Shown: one piece after another, positions 33,568 through 42,009 of the stretch
How positions within the stretch are numbered: position 1 is the first letter of the stretch
How the letters are laid out: each line of letters starts with the position of its first letter
Assembly: GCA_009772925.1 (NCBI GenBank)
Contig: WOUQ01000001.1
Span: forward strand, 1 to 64,000
DNA length: 64,000 nt
DNA from: a bacterium
Lineage (GTDB): Bacteria; Pseudomonadota; Gammaproteobacteria; Burkholderiales; Thiobacillaceae
Reading direction: 5' to 3'
Position numbers and translations under genes: made by a program
The notes under the pieces: model-generated
Seen by the model: the letters and a program-made list of their open reading frames with translations, nothing else
Databases searched by the model: none
Told to the model about the DNA's origin: nothing

Positions 33568-34361
33568 CGCTGAGCGGCGCCGCCGTCGCCCTCGCCGCCG
33601 TCCTGCTGGCGGCCTTCGCCACCTGGCTGGTCAGCCTGGCGCGTCGCGACGTCAGCATCGTCGACAGCCTGTGGGGCCCGATGATCGCCCTGGCCCCCTG
33701 GGCCTACCTCGCGGCCATCGCCCAGCCCGGGCCGCGCGCAACCCTGGTGCTGGCCCTGGCCAGCGCCTGGGCCCTGCGCTTGGCGCTGCACATCACCTGG
33801 CGCAACCGGGGGCACGGCGAGGACCGCCGCTACCAGGCCATACGCGCCCGCAACGAACCCCATTTCGCCTACAAGAGCCTGTACCTGGTGTTCGGCCTGC
33901 AGGCCGTGCTGGCGTGGATCGTCGCCCTGCCGCTGATGGCCGCCGTCGATTCCACGCGGCCCCTGGGCTGGCTGGATTACGTTGGCGCCGGCCTGTGGCT
34001 CGCCGCCATCGTTTTCGAGGCGGTGGCGGACCGGCAGCTCGCCCGCTTCAAGGCCGACCCGGCCCATCGCGGACGCGTCATGGACCGCGGCCTCTGGGCC
34101 TGGAGCCGGCACCCCAACTACTTCGGCGAGTGCCTGGCCTGGTGGGGTGCCTGGCTGCTGGCGGTAGGTGCCGGTGCCGCCTGGACGGTGGTCTCGCCCC
34201 TGCTCATGACGCTGCTGTTGTTGCGCGTGTCCGGCGTCGCCCTGCTGGAAAAGGATATTGCCGAGCGCCGGCCGGCCTACCGCGACTACGTGGCGCGCAC
34301 CAGCGCCTTCATCCCCTGGCCGCCAAGGCGCACCGCGGCGCGCGCCACGGAATCGGTATGA
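33564..34361 (+). CDS. DUF1295 (steroid 5-alpha-reductase-like) membrane protein
   Basis: A 265-residue integral membrane protein with about seven helices and the C-terminal signature GLWAWSRHPNYFGECLAWWGAWL. This is shared with steroid 5-alpha-reductase and ICMT-type enzymes and binds NAD(P)H or SAM-like cofactors in relatives. It overlaps both neighbours by 4 bases. In this run it could reduce or modify a lipid double bond next to the Cfa-like methyltransferases; this is inferred from fold and context. Confidence 0.85.
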   Translation: MTLSGAAVALAAVLLAAFATWLVSLARRDVSIVDSLWGPMIALAPWAYLAAIAQPGPRATLVLALASAWALRLALHITWRNRGHGEDRRYQAIRARNEPHFAYKSLYLVFGLQAVLAWIVALPLMAAVDSTRPLGWLDYVGAGLWLAAIVFEAVADRQLARFKADPAHRGRVMDRGLWAWSRHPNYFGECLAWWGAWLLAVGAGAAWTVVSPLLMTLLLLRVSGVALLEKDIAERRPAYRDYVARTSAFIPWPPRRTAARATESV

Positions 34362-34987
34362 GCCCGCGTTGGCCGGCGTTCGCGCTCGCCTTGCTCACCG
34401 CCGGGACCGTGCAGGCGGCGGCCCAGGAAACCTGGCGCTTCCGGGTGTTGCTGGATGGCGACGAAATCGGCCGCCACGTGTTCGAGGCGCGCGGCGACGG
34501 CGCCACGCGGGAACTGGTCAGCCAGGCGGATTTCCGCGTGCGACTGCTGTTCTTCGACGCCTTCCGCTACGACCACCGCGCCACCGAACGCTGGCGCGGC
34601 GACTGCCTGGAGTCGATGCGCGCCCGCACCCGTCAGAACGGCCGCGTCGATACCGTGGAAGCGGCGCGCGACGGTGAAGGATTCGTGGTGCGTACCCCGC
34701 GCGGCGAGCAGCGCCTGCAGGGCTGCGTGCGCTCTTTCGCCTACTGGAACCCCGACATCCTGCGTGGCGGTCCCCTGCTGAACGCGCAGACCGGCGAGTC
34801 GGTGCCGGTCAGCGTCACGCCCCTGGGCCGCGAAACCCTGAGCGTGCGCGGGCGCCCGGAATCCACTCGCCGCTATCGCCTGTCCGGCCCGGACATCGCC
34901 ATCGACCTCTGGTATGCCGGCAACGGCGACTGGGTCGCCCTGGAGTCGCGCTTGCCCAGCGGCGTGCTGCGCTACGAGATCCTTTAG
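34358..34987 (+). CDS. DUF6134-like exported protein
   Basis: A 209-residue protein with a signal peptide (PRWPAFALALLTAGTVQAAAQ) and a beta-rich mature part: FRVLLDGDEIGRHVFEA, FDAFRYDHRATERW, CVRSFAYWNPDIL and RYRLSGPDIAIDLWY. The GD-IG-H and YWNP features fit the DUF6134 group of periplasmic proteins as I remember it. It overlaps DUF1295 by 4 bases and is 9 bases before the lipocalin. A lipid-binding or lipid-transfer role is possible; function unknown. Confidence 0.65.
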   Translation: MSPRWPAFALALLTAGTVQAAAQETWRFRVLLDGDEIGRHVFEARGDGATRELVSQADFRVRLLFFDAFRYDHRATERWRGDCLESMRARTRQNGRVDTVEAARDGEGFVVRTPRGEQRLQGCVRSFAYWNPDILRGGPLLNAQTGESVPVSVTPLGRETLSVRGRPESTRRYRLSGPDIAIDLWYAGNGDWVALESRLPSGVLRYEIL

Positions 34988-34996
34988 GGAGCTGCC

Positions 34997-35533
34997 ATGC
35001 TGAAGTCCACCCTGCTAGCCACCGCCGCCCTGTTCCTGGCCGGCTGCCAGTCCGCGCCGCGACCGCCCATCGCCCTGGCCGGGCCGGTCGACCTGCCGCG
35101 CTTCATGGGCGACTGGTACGTCATCGCCAACATCCCCACCTTCCTGGAGAAGGGCGCCCACAACGCGGTGGAGTCCTACCGGCTGGAGCCGGACGGCAGC
35201 ATCGCCACCACCTTCACCTTCCGCGCCGGCGCCTTCGACGGCCCGGAAAAACGCTACACGCCGCGCGGCTTCGTGCGCGAGGGCCAGGGCAACGCGGTGT
35301 GGGGCATGCAGTTCCTCTGGCCGATCCAGGCCGACTTCCGCATCGTCTATCTCACCCCGGATTACGGCCAGACCGTGATCGGCCGCGAGGCGCGCGACTA
35401 TGTCTGGATCATGGCGCGCACGCCGGCGATTCCGGAGGCCGACTACCAGTCCATCCTGGCCTTCCTGGCCGGACAGGGCTACGACGTCACCCGTATCCAG
35501 CGGGTGCCGCAACGCTGGGAGAAATCATCGTGA
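34997..35533 (+). CDS. Lipocalin family lipoprotein (Blc-like, first copy)
   Basis: A 178-residue lipoprotein. The signal sequence ends at lipobox LAGC (Cys16). The lipocalin core carries FMGDWYVIANIPTF (GxW motif), TFTFRAGAF and DYVWIMARTP, as in bacterial Blc proteins that bind lysophospholipids or fatty acids at the outer membrane. GGAGCTGCC precedes the ATG. It overlaps the FAD enzyme start by 4 bases. It differs strongly from the second lipocalin in the same run (38826), so they are not a recent duplicate. Confidence 0.9.
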   Translation: MLKSTLLATAALFLAGCQSAPRPPIALAGPVDLPRFMGDWYVIANIPTFLEKGAHNAVESYRLEPDGSIATTFTFRAGAFDGPEKRYTPRGFVREGQGNAVWGMQFLWPIQADFRIVYLTPDYGQTVIGREARDYVWIMARTPAIPEADYQSILAFLAGQGYDVTRIQRVPQRWEKSS

Positions 35534-36804
35534 AGATCGCCATCATCGGCAGCGGCATCGCCGGGCTCACCGCCGCGCACCACCTGCATCCCGAGCACGA
35601 CATCAGCGTGTTCGAGGCCGGCGAGCACATCGGCGGCCACGTCCACACCCACGAGGTGATGTCGGGCGGACGCGCGCACCGGGTGGACACCGGTTTCATC
35701 GTCTTCAACCACCGCACCTACCCGCGCTTCGTCGAACTGCTCGCCGACCTTGGCGTGGACAGCCAGCCCAGCGACATGAGCTTCGCCGTGAGCTGCGGCC
35801 GCAGCGGCCTGGAATACAACGGCAGTTCCCTCAACGCCCTGTTCGCCCAGCGCGAGAACTTGGTGAAGCCCGGCTTCTGGCGCATGCTCCAGGACATCCT
35901 GCGCTTCAACCGCGAGGCGCCGGAACTGCTGCGCCGGCCCGACGACGGCGAGAGCCTGGCCGATTTTCTGGCGCGCGGCGGCTACGGCGAGCGTTTCCGC
36001 GACTACTACATCCTGCCCATGGGGGCCGCCATCTGGTCCACCGATCCTGCCCGCATGCTGGCCTTCCCCGCCCGCTTCTTCATCCGCTTCTTCGCCAACC
36101 ACGGCCTGCTGTCCCTGGACGACCGGCCGCAGTGGCGGGTGATCCGGGGTGGCTCCCGCGCCTACGTCGAGCGCCTGGTGGCGCCGTTCCGCGAGCGCGT
36201 GCGCCTGGCCACGCCGGTGCGGCGTCTGGCGCGCCGGCCGGATCACGTGACCGTCTACACGGACGCGGGCGCCGAGCGCTTCGACGCGGTGTTCATGGCC
36301 TGCCACAGCGACCAGGCCCTGGCCCTGCTGGACGTCCCCTCGCCGCAGGAGGCGGAGGTGCTGGGCGCGATTCCCTACCAGGCCAACGAGGCGGTGCTGC
36401 ACACCGATACCCGCCTGCTGCCCAGGAAACGCCTGGCCTGGGCGGCCTGGAACTACCGCATGCCCGATGGGCCCGGCGGGCGCGTGAGCCTGACCTACAA
36501 TATGAACATCCTGCAAAGCCTGGACGCGGAGGACACCTTCTGCGTCAGCCTCAACCCGGGTGAGCGCATCGATCCCCGGCGGGTGCTCGCGCGCATGACC
36601 TACCACCACCCCCTGTTCACCCGCGCCGGCGTCGCCGCCCAGGGCCGCCACCGGGAGATCGACGGCACCCTGCGCACCTACTACTGTGGCGCCTGGTGGG
36701 CCAACGGCTTCCACGAGGACGGCGTGGTGAGCGCCCTGGATGCCCTGCGCCATTTCGAAGCGGACCACGGCCATGCAAAGCTGCCTCTACGTCGGCTGGG
36801 TTAG
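35530..36804 (+). CDS. FAD/NAD(P)-binding amine-oxidase-like oxidoreductase
   Basis: A 424-residue flavoprotein starting at GTG 35530 (MKIAIIGSGIAGLTAAHHL), overlapping the lipocalin stop. The dinucleotide motif GSGIAG, then FEAGEHIGGHVHTHE and a C-terminal YYCGAWWANGFHEDGVVSA block match the amine-oxidase/phytoene-desaturase-like proteins always found with DUF1365 and Cfa genes. R. sphaeroides has counterparts in its singlet-oxygen (sigma-E/ChrR) regulon. A desaturase or oxidase step on methylated acyl chains is plausible. Confidence 0.88.
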   Translation: MKIAIIGSGIAGLTAAHHLHPEHDISVFEAGEHIGGHVHTHEVMSGGRAHRVDTGFIVFNHRTYPRFVELLADLGVDSQPSDMSFAVSCGRSGLEYNGSSLNALFAQRENLVKPGFWRMLQDILRFNREAPELLRRPDDGESLADFLARGGYGERFRDYYILPMGAAIWSTDPARMLAFPARFFIRFFANHGLLSLDDRPQWRVIRGGSRAYVERLVAPFRERVRLATPVRRLARRPDHVTVYTDAGAERFDAVFMACHSDQALALLDVPSPQEAEVLGAIPYQANEAVLHTDTRLLPRKRLAWAAWNYRMPDGPGGRVSLTYNMNILQSLDAEDTFCVSLNPGERIDPRRVLARMTYHHPLFTRAGVAAQGRHREIDGTLRTYYCGAWWANGFHEDGVVSALDALRHFEADHGHAKLPLRRLG

Positions 36805-37549
36805 GCACCGGCGCCTGGCGCCGCGGCCGCACGACTTCCGCTACGGTCTGTGCATGCTGTGGCTGGACCTGGACGAGCTCGACCGGGTGTTCGCAGGTCG
36901 CTGGCTGTGGTCGACGCGGCGTCCCAACCTGGCCTGGTGGCGGCGCGCCGACCACCTGGGCGACCCGGCCATGCCGCTGGCCGACGCGGTGCGCGACGCG
37001 GTGGCGCGCCAAAGCGGCAGCCGCCCGCTCGGCCCCGTGCGGCTGCTCACCCACCCGCGCTATTTCGGTTTCGGCTTCAATCCCATCAGCCTGTTTTATT
37101 GCTACGCCGAGGACGGCACCACCCTGGAAGCGGTGCTGGCCGAGGTCACCAACACCCCCTGGCGGGAGCGGCACGCCTACGTGCTGCCCATGCGGCGCAA
37201 CCTGGGCTCGCCGGAGAAGCCGGCCTTCCGCTGCGCCAAGGCGATGCACGTGTCGCCCTTCCTGCCCATGGACCTGGAATACGCCTGGCGCCTGACCGTG
37301 CCCGGCGACACCCTGTTGCTGCACCTGGAAGACCTGGATCGGGGCGCCAGGGTGTTCGACGCCACCCTCAGCCTGCGCCGCCGGCCCCTGACCGGAACCA
37401 GCCTGGCCTGGGCCCTGGCGCGCTTCCCCTTCATGACCGGACAGGTAGTGTTCGGCATCTACTGGCAGGCCCTGCGCCTGTGGCTCAAGGGCACGCCGCT
37501 GTTCGACCATCCGCCGGCGGCCGGCACACCCCGGGAGACTTCCGCATGA
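36773..37549 (+). CDS. DUF1365 family protein
   Basis: A 258-residue protein of the DUF1365 family, with YVGWVRHRRLAPRPHDFRY at the N terminus and the signature HPRYFGFGFNPISLFYCY in the middle. The start at ATG 36773 overlaps the FAD enzyme by 32 bases; an ATG 33 bases earlier is possible. It is coupled by a 4-base overlap to the second Cfa-like gene. The FAD-DUF1365-Cfa trio is a widely conserved block in light and singlet-oxygen responses. Confidence 0.88.
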   Translation: MQSCLYVGWVRHRRLAPRPHDFRYGLCMLWLDLDELDRVFAGRWLWSTRRPNLAWWRRADHLGDPAMPLADAVRDAVARQSGSRPLGPVRLLTHPRYFGFGFNPISLFYCYAEDGTTLEAVLAEVTNTPWRERHAYVLPMRRNLGSPEKPAFRCAKAMHVSPFLPMDLEYAWRLTVPGDTLLLHLEDLDRGARVFDATLSLRRRPLTGTSLAWALARFPFMTGQVVFGIYWQALRLWLKGTPLFDHPPAAGTPRETSA

Positions 37550-38832
37550 ATGACACTGTCCTCACCCATCCCGAGCTGGCGACGCCCGCCGCCACCCCGC
37601 TCGCGGCCCTCGCCCGGCGCGCCGTGCTGGGCCGATTGCGGTATCTCGCCCAGGGCACCCTGCTGATCCAGGAAGGCGGTCGCCTGCACCGCTTCGGCAA
37701 CGGCCAGCCCGAGGCGCGGGTGCGCGTGCTGCATCCGGCGTTCTGGTCCCGCGTGGCCTTCGGCGGCAGCGTCGGCGCCGGCGAGTCCTACATGGCCGGC
37801 GACTGGCACAGCGACGACCTCAGCGGCCTGATGCGCCTGCTGCTGCGCAACCGGGCAGTGGTGGATGGCCTGGAGACCGGCCTGGCGCGGCTGTCGGCGC
37901 CGCTGCGCCGGCTTGCCCACCGCCTCAACCGCAACACCCGCGCCGGCAGCCGGCGCAATATCGCCGCCCACTACGACCTGGGCAACGACTTCTACCGGCT
38001 CTGGCTGGACGAGACCCTGATGTATTCCAGTGCCGTGTTCGAGCGGCCGGAGATGACGCTGGCCGAGGCTTCCACCGCCAAGCTGGAACGCATCTGCCGC
38101 AAGCTCGGCCTCGGCCCGCATCACCACGTGCTGGAAATCGGCACCGGCTGGGGCGGCTTCGCCCTGCACGCGGCCGGCCGCCATGGTTGCCGGGTGACCA
38201 CCGCCACCCTGTCGCGGCAACAGTACGAACTGGCGAGCGAACGCGTGGCGGCGGCGGGGCTGACGGACCGGGTCGAGGTGCTGCTGACCGACTACCGGGA
38301 TCTGACGGGACGCTTCGATCATCTGGTGTCCATCGAGATGGTCGAGGCGGTGGGCGCCGCCAACCTGGACACCTACTTCCGCCAGTGTGCCCGCCTGCTC
38401 AAGCCCGAGGGCGCCATGCTGCTGCAGGCCATCACCATTGCCGACCAGCGCTACCAGGTGGCCCTGGGCGAGGTCGACTTCATCCAGAAGCACATCTTCC
38501 CGGGCGGCTTCCTGCCCAGCGTCACCGCGCTGAGTGCGAGCCTGACCCAGGCTTCCGACCTGCGCGCCGTGCATCTCGAGGACATCGGCCCGCACTACGG
38601 CGAGACCCTGGCGCGCTGGCGCGAGAACTTCCTGGCTGCCGTCGACGCCGTGCGCGCCCTGGGCTACCCGGAATCCTTCCTGCGCATGTGGCTGTTCTAT
38701 TTCGCCTACTGCGAGGCGGGCTTCCGCGAACGCGACCTGGGCACGGTGCAGATGCTGCTGGCCAAGCCGGGCTGGCGCGGGGAGCCGGTGCTGGGACAAC
38801 TGCCGATGTCAGCCGGGGTGTCGCCATGCTGA
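37546..38832 (+). CDS. Cyclopropane-fatty-acid synthase-like methyltransferase (second copy)
   Basis: A 428-residue methyltransferase of the Cfa family, with SAM motif VLEIGTGWGGFALHAAG, FDHLVSIEMVEAVG and the family landmark IQKHIFPGGFLPS. The N-terminal lipid-binding region (FWSRVAFGGSVGAGESYMAGDW) is complete, unlike the first copy at 31949. It should act on unsaturated acyl chains in phospholipids, making cyclopropane or branched/methylated derivatives. It overlaps DUF1365 by 4 bases and the second lipocalin by 7. Confidence 0.92.
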   Translation: MNDTVLTHPELATPAATPLAALARRAVLGRLRYLAQGTLLIQEGGRLHRFGNGQPEARVRVLHPAFWSRVAFGGSVGAGESYMAGDWHSDDLSGLMRLLLRNRAVVDGLETGLARLSAPLRRLAHRLNRNTRAGSRRNIAAHYDLGNDFYRLWLDETLMYSSAVFERPEMTLAEASTAKLERICRKLGLGPHHHVLEIGTGWGGFALHAAGRHGCRVTTATLSRQQYELASERVAAAGLTDRVEVLLTDYRDLTGRFDHLVSIEMVEAVGAANLDTYFRQCARLLKPEGAMLLQAITIADQRYQVALGEVDFIQKHIFPGGFLPSVTALSASLTQASDLRAVHLEDIGPHYGETLARWRENFLAAVDAVRALGYPESFLRMWLFYFAYCEAGFRERDLGTVQMLLAKPGWRGEPVLGQLPMSAGVSPC

Positions 38833-39371
38833 AGCGGCTGCCTATCCTGGCCCTGCTCCTGCTGGCGGTGCTGAACCTGGCCGGCTGTACCGGCGTGCCC
38901 GATGGCGTCACGCCGGTACGCGGCTTCCAGGCCGAGCGCTACCTGGGCACCTGGTACGAGATCGCCCGACTGGATCACAGCTTCGAGCGTGGCCTCAGCA
39001 ACGTTTCAGCCACCTACGTGCGCCGCGAGGACGGCGGTATCGACGTGCTCAACCGCGGCTTCGACCCGGCCAAGGGAGCCTGGCGGGAGGCGCGCGGGCG
39101 CGCCTATTTCATCGACCGTCCCGACGTGGGCAGCCTCAAGGTCAGCTTCTTCGGTCCCTTCTACGGCGGTTATCACGTCATGGCCCTGGACCCGGACTAC
39201 CGCTGGTCGGTCGTGGCAGGTCCCGACCACGACTATTTCTGGATCCTGGCGCGCACGCCCAGCCTGCCCGAAGCGCAGGTGGCGGACCTGCTGGCCCGAG
39301 CCCGCCAGGCCGGCTTCGACCTGTCCGGCCTGATTCGCGTCGAACACGGCCGCGCCGCGGCTGGGCGCTGA
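38826..39371 (+). CDS. blc: Lipocalin family lipoprotein (Blc-like, second copy)
   Basis: A 181-residue outer-membrane-type lipoprotein. The signal sequence ends at lipobox LAGC (Cys21). The lipocalin core YLGTWYEIARLDHSFERGL, then LKVSFFGPFYGGYHVMALD and YFWILARTP match E. coli Blc closely in layout. It probably binds lysophospholipids or modified fatty acids released during membrane repair. It overlaps the Cfa gene by 7 bases and is 8 bases before the CIA30 gene. Confidence 0.92.
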   Translation: MLKRLPILALLLLAVLNLAGCTGVPDGVTPVRGFQAERYLGTWYEIARLDHSFERGLSNVSATYVRREDGGIDVLNRGFDPAKGAWREARGRAYFIDRPDVGSLKVSFFGPFYGGYHVMALDPDYRWSVVAGPDHDYFWILARTPSLPEAQVADLLARARQAGFDLSGLIRVEHGRAAAGR

Positions 39372-39379
39372 ACCATGCC

Positions 39380-39949
39380 ATGGCGCGCCTCGTCACCGTG
39401 TTGTTTGCCCTGGGCGGGAGCGCCTGGGTGATGGCCGCCGAGCCGCTGGTCCTCGACGACCGCCGCGATCCCGGCCTGTGCGCCGCCAACGGCGCCTGCT
39501 GGCGCGCGGTCACCGACACGGTGATGGGTGGCGTCTCCGGCGGCCGCCTGCGACCCGACCGGGTGGAAGGCCGGCCTTGCCTGCGCCTGACCGGTGAAGT
39601 CAGCCTGGAGAACGACGGCGGCTTCGTCCAGGCCAGCCTGGACCTGGACCGGCACGGTCCCCTGGATGCCAGCGGCCATGCCGGCGTGGAGCTGGAGGTG
39701 TACGGCAACGGCGAAACCTACAACCTGCATCTGCGCACCGCCGATACCCGCATCGTCTGGCAGTCCTATCGGGCGTCCTTCGCGGCGCCGCCCACCTGGC
39801 AGACGCTGCGCCTGCCGTTCGCCGCCTTCCAGCCCCACAGCATCGAGCGTCCCCTGGACCTGACCACCCTGCGCCGCCTGGGCCTGGTCGCCATCGGTCG
39901 GGAGATGCGGGTGGATCTCTGCCTGGCCCGTCTGTCCCTCTATCCCTGA
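39380..39949 (+). CDS. CIA30-domain protein
   Basis: A 189-residue protein with a short signal-like N terminus (ARLVTVLFALGGSAWVMAAE). The CIA30/NADH:ubiquinone intermediate-associated domain is marked by WRAVTDTVMGGVSGG, a central VELEVYGNGETYNLHLRT and the C-terminal LRRLGLVAIGREMRVDL. In bacteria such domains look like carbohydrate- or lipid-binding jelly rolls and recur in photo-oxidative clusters. It follows the lipocalin by 8 bases. Function unproven. Confidence 0.82.
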   Translation: MARLVTVLFALGGSAWVMAAEPLVLDDRRDPGLCAANGACWRAVTDTVMGGVSGGRLRPDRVEGRPCLRLTGEVSLENDGGFVQASLDLDRHGPLDASGHAGVELEVYGNGETYNLHLRTADTRIVWQSYRASFAAPPTWQTLRLPFAAFQPHSIERPLDLTTLRRLGLVAIGREMRVDLCLARLSLYP

Positions 39950-39960
39950 AAGGAACCGCC

Positions 39961-40191
39961 ATGATCACCTGTACCCGCGACCCCATCACCCTGAACGACG
40001 TCACCAACCTGGCCGAAGCCCCCTTCGTCATCGAGGGGCAGGGGTCCGGCCGCATGAAGATCTACTTCGAGTCGGAGGCCAACCGCCGGGAATACCTGGA
40101 GACGGAGACGCACGGTGGCGTACGCTCCCCCGGCCTGCGCGCGATCTTCGACGCCATGGCCGACAACCCCAATACCGGCAGCATCAATTGA
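39961..40191 (+). CDS. Conserved-looking small protein (76 residues)
   Basis: A 76-residue soluble protein preceded by AAAGGAA. It contains PFVIEGQGSGRMKIYFESEA and RREYLETETHGGVRSPGL and ends NPNTGSIN. There are no Cys, signal peptide or membrane helix. I do not recognise a family with certainty. Its place between CIA30 and CbiX, in the same frame-tight run, suggests it is expressed with the light-response genes. Confidence 0.65.
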   Translation: MITCTRDPITLNDVTNLAEAPFVIEGQGSGRMKIYFESEANRREYLETETHGGVRSPGLRAIFDAMADNPNTGSIN

Positions 40192-40202
40192 GGCCCGCCG
40201 AC

Positions 40203-40583
40203 GTGTCGCCCCGCCATCTGCTCATCGTCGCCCACGGCAGCCGGCGCCAGGCCTCGAACGAGGAAGTGCGGCAACTCGCAGAGCGCGTGCGCGAACTGCG
40301 CTCGCCCGGCATCGATCACGTGGAAACCGCCTTTCTCGAACTCGCCGAGCCGGACATCTCGGCCGGGCTGGCCCGCTGTGTGGCCCTGGGTGCGCGCGAG
40401 ATCGTGCTGTTCCCCTATTTTCTTGCCGCCGGCACTCACGTGGTGGAGGACATCCCCGAGGTGGTGGCGGCCTTCCGCTCCGGCCATCCGCACGTGGCGG
40501 TGCGCGTCACCGGCCACCTGGGTGCCTCCGAGGCCCTGCCGCGCGCCATTCTGGACGTGGCGGCCAGCCCGCTAGCCGCATGA
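40203..40583 (+). CDS. cbiX: CbiX-type sirohydrochlorin chelatase, short form
   Basis: A 126-residue protein from GTG 40203 (GAGG nine bases upstream); TTG at 40188 would add five residues. AHGSRRQASNEEV and ELAEPDISAGL...GAREIVLFPYFLAAGTHV are the core motifs of short CbiX/SirB chelatases, which insert cobalt or iron into sirohydrochlorin. The His of AHGS and of AGTHV should bind metal. As the last gene of a run controlled by a B12-dependent regulator, it may supply cobalamin or sirohaem under light. Confidence 0.85.
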   Translation: MSPRHLLIVAHGSRRQASNEEVRQLAERVRELRSPGIDHVETAFLELAEPDISAGLARCVALGAREIVLFPYFLAAGTHVVEDIPEVVAAFRSGHPHVAVRVTGHLGASEALPRAILDVAASPLAA

Positions 40584-40741
40584 GGTTTTATCGGGTATCC
40601 GGAATCTGGTGTTGAAACTGGCGACTGGACGGTCATTGCAGATAGCATCGATAAGTCACTTGGAAGTTTGCAAGGATTGCCCCAATTTCTTACGATCTCT
40701 ACCATTCCTTTCATTTATATCAATATAGAAAGGTAAGGAAT

Positions 40742-40975
40742 ATGCTCGCCACGATGACATCCAAAGGCCAGATCACCATCCCGAAGCAGGCGCGTGATGC
40801 ATTGCAGTTGCATCCCGGTGATCGGGTCGAGTTTGTTTTCGACGATGACGGACGCTTGTTTCTGCTCTCGGCAAGCCGGCCGCTCGCAAGCTTGAAAGGC
40901 ATGCTGCCCAAGCCGGCTCGCCCTGTCTCGCTCGAAGAAATGGATGCGGCGATTGCCGCATCCGCACGCAAATGA
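40742..40975 (+). CDS. AbrB/MazE-type antitoxin
   Basis: A 77-residue antitoxin with the swapped-hairpin DNA-binding motif ATMTSKGQITIPKQARDAL and PGDRVEFVFDDDGRLFL, followed by a toxin-binding tail. An A/T-rich, near-palindromic sequence (TATATCAATATA, about 40716-40727) and AAGGTAAGGA lie just before the ATG and may form operator and ribosome-binding site. It overlaps the PIN-toxin gene by 4 bases. The pair is inserted after the light-response run and has a different promoter. Confidence 0.92.
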   Translation: MLATMTSKGQITIPKQARDALQLHPGDRVEFVFDDDGRLFLLSASRPLASLKGMLPKPARPVSLEEMDAAIAASARK

Positions 40976-41370
40976 TCGGGCTCGACACCAATGTGCTGGT
41001 GCGCTTTCTCACGCAGGACGATCCGCTGCAATCGGCGCAAGCCAATGCCTTCATCGAGCGGCAGCTTTCCCCGGCGGAGCCGGGCATCATCGGCCATATT
41101 GTCCTGTGCGAAGTAGGCTGGGTGCTGTCGCGGGCCTACGGCTATAGCCGCGAGCAGGTTGCCGATGCCCTGGGCGCCCTGTTGACCTGCCGTGATTTCC
41201 AGGTCGAATCGCCGGATCTTGGCATTCTCGCCTTGCAGGACTATCGGCATGGGACGGCAGACTTCTCCGATTACCTCCTGGGTCGCGCCCATCAGCGCCT
41301 GGGCGCTCGGTATACGGTTACGTTCGACCGCAAAGCGGCTGAAGTGTCGCAGTTCGCTCTGCTGGCTTGA
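40972..41370 (+). CDS. PIN-domain ribonuclease toxin (VapC-like)
   Basis: A 132-residue PIN-domain toxin. Acidic residues are in MIGLDTNVLVRFLTQDD (start), IVLCEVGWVL (about 45), DFSDYLLGRAHQRLG (about 97) and TVTFDRKAAE. Coupled to the AbrB-type antitoxin by a 4-base overlap. It is unlike the VapC at 10985, so the two modules were acquired independently. Expected activity is RNA cleavage when free of antitoxin. Confidence 0.92.
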   Translation: MIGLDTNVLVRFLTQDDPLQSAQANAFIERQLSPAEPGIIGHIVLCEVGWVLSRAYGYSREQVADALGALLTCRDFQVESPDLGILALQDYRHGTADFSDYLLGRAHQRLGARYTVTFDRKAAEVSQFALLA

Positions 41371-41418
41371 TGTCGGCGCCTGCGAAACCGGCCCACAGGA
41401 CCGGGCATCGCACAGGGT

Positions 41419-41904
41419 TCACCCCAGCAGGGCTTCGATGTCGCGGGCCAGTTCGGCCGGTGTGGTGGTCGGGGCGTAGCGGCGCGTCACCCGACCCTGG
41501 CGGTCGGCCAGGAACTTGGTGAAGTTCCACTTGATGGCTTCGCTGCCCAGCAGGCCGGGCGCGGCATGGGTGAGGAAACGGTAAAGGGGATGGGCGTCGG
41601 CTCCGTTCACCTGGATCTTCGCGGACAGGGGAAAGCTGACGCCGTAACGGCTGGTGCAGAAGTCGCGGATGCGGGCCGCGTCGCCGGGTTCCTGGTGGCC
41701 GAACTGGTCGCAGGGGCAGCCCAGCACCACCAGGCCGCGCTCCCGGTATTCGCGCCAAAGGGCTTCCAGGCCCACGTATTGTGGGGTGAAGCCGCATTCG
41801 CTGGCGGTGTTCACCACCAGCAGCACCCGCCCGGCGTAGTCCGCCAGGTTCAGCGTGCCGCCGTCCAGGGCGGGCAGGGTGAAGTCGTGCAGTGATGTGC
41901 TCAT
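41419..41904 (-). CDS. Glutathione peroxidase family protein (cytoplasmic)
   Basis: A 161-residue thiol peroxidase without signal peptide, from ATG 41904 (MSTSLHDFTLPALDGG). Catalytic Cys37 lies in NTASECGFTPQY, Gln71 in FGHQEPG and Trp126-Asn127 in WNFTKFL. It differs from the exported peroxidase at 31126 and would protect the cytoplasm. It lies downstream of the AF1514-like gene and its palindromic operators, so it may belong to the same light regulon. A GC-rich hairpin (about 41975-41995) lies between the two genes. Confidence 0.9.
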   Translation of the reverse strand: MSTSLHDFTLPALDGGTLNLADYAGRVLLVVNTASECGFTPQYVGLEALWREYRERGLVVLGCPCDQFGHQEPGDAARIRDFCTSRYGVSFPLSAKIQVNGADAHPLYRFLTHAAPGLLGSEAIKWNFTKFLADRQGRVTRRYAPTTTPAELARDIEALLG

Positions 41905-41972
41905 GTGGGGCCTGCGAAGCTGAGATATCGGTATGCGAAGACCCATGCCGTTAAAGGTCAAGCCGACCGGCC

Positions 41973-42003
41973 ACGCCCGCCCCGCCGGGGCGGACGGGGC
42001 GGC
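41973..42003. terminator. GC-rich hairpin between AF1514-like and peroxidase genes
   Basis: CCGCCCCG and CGGGGCGG arms around CC, extended by flanking GC pairs, form a strong stem just after the minus-strand gene at 42010. There is no clear T tract, so it may only attenuate or stabilise the transcript. Confidence 0.4.
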
Positions 42004-42009
42004 AGGAAC

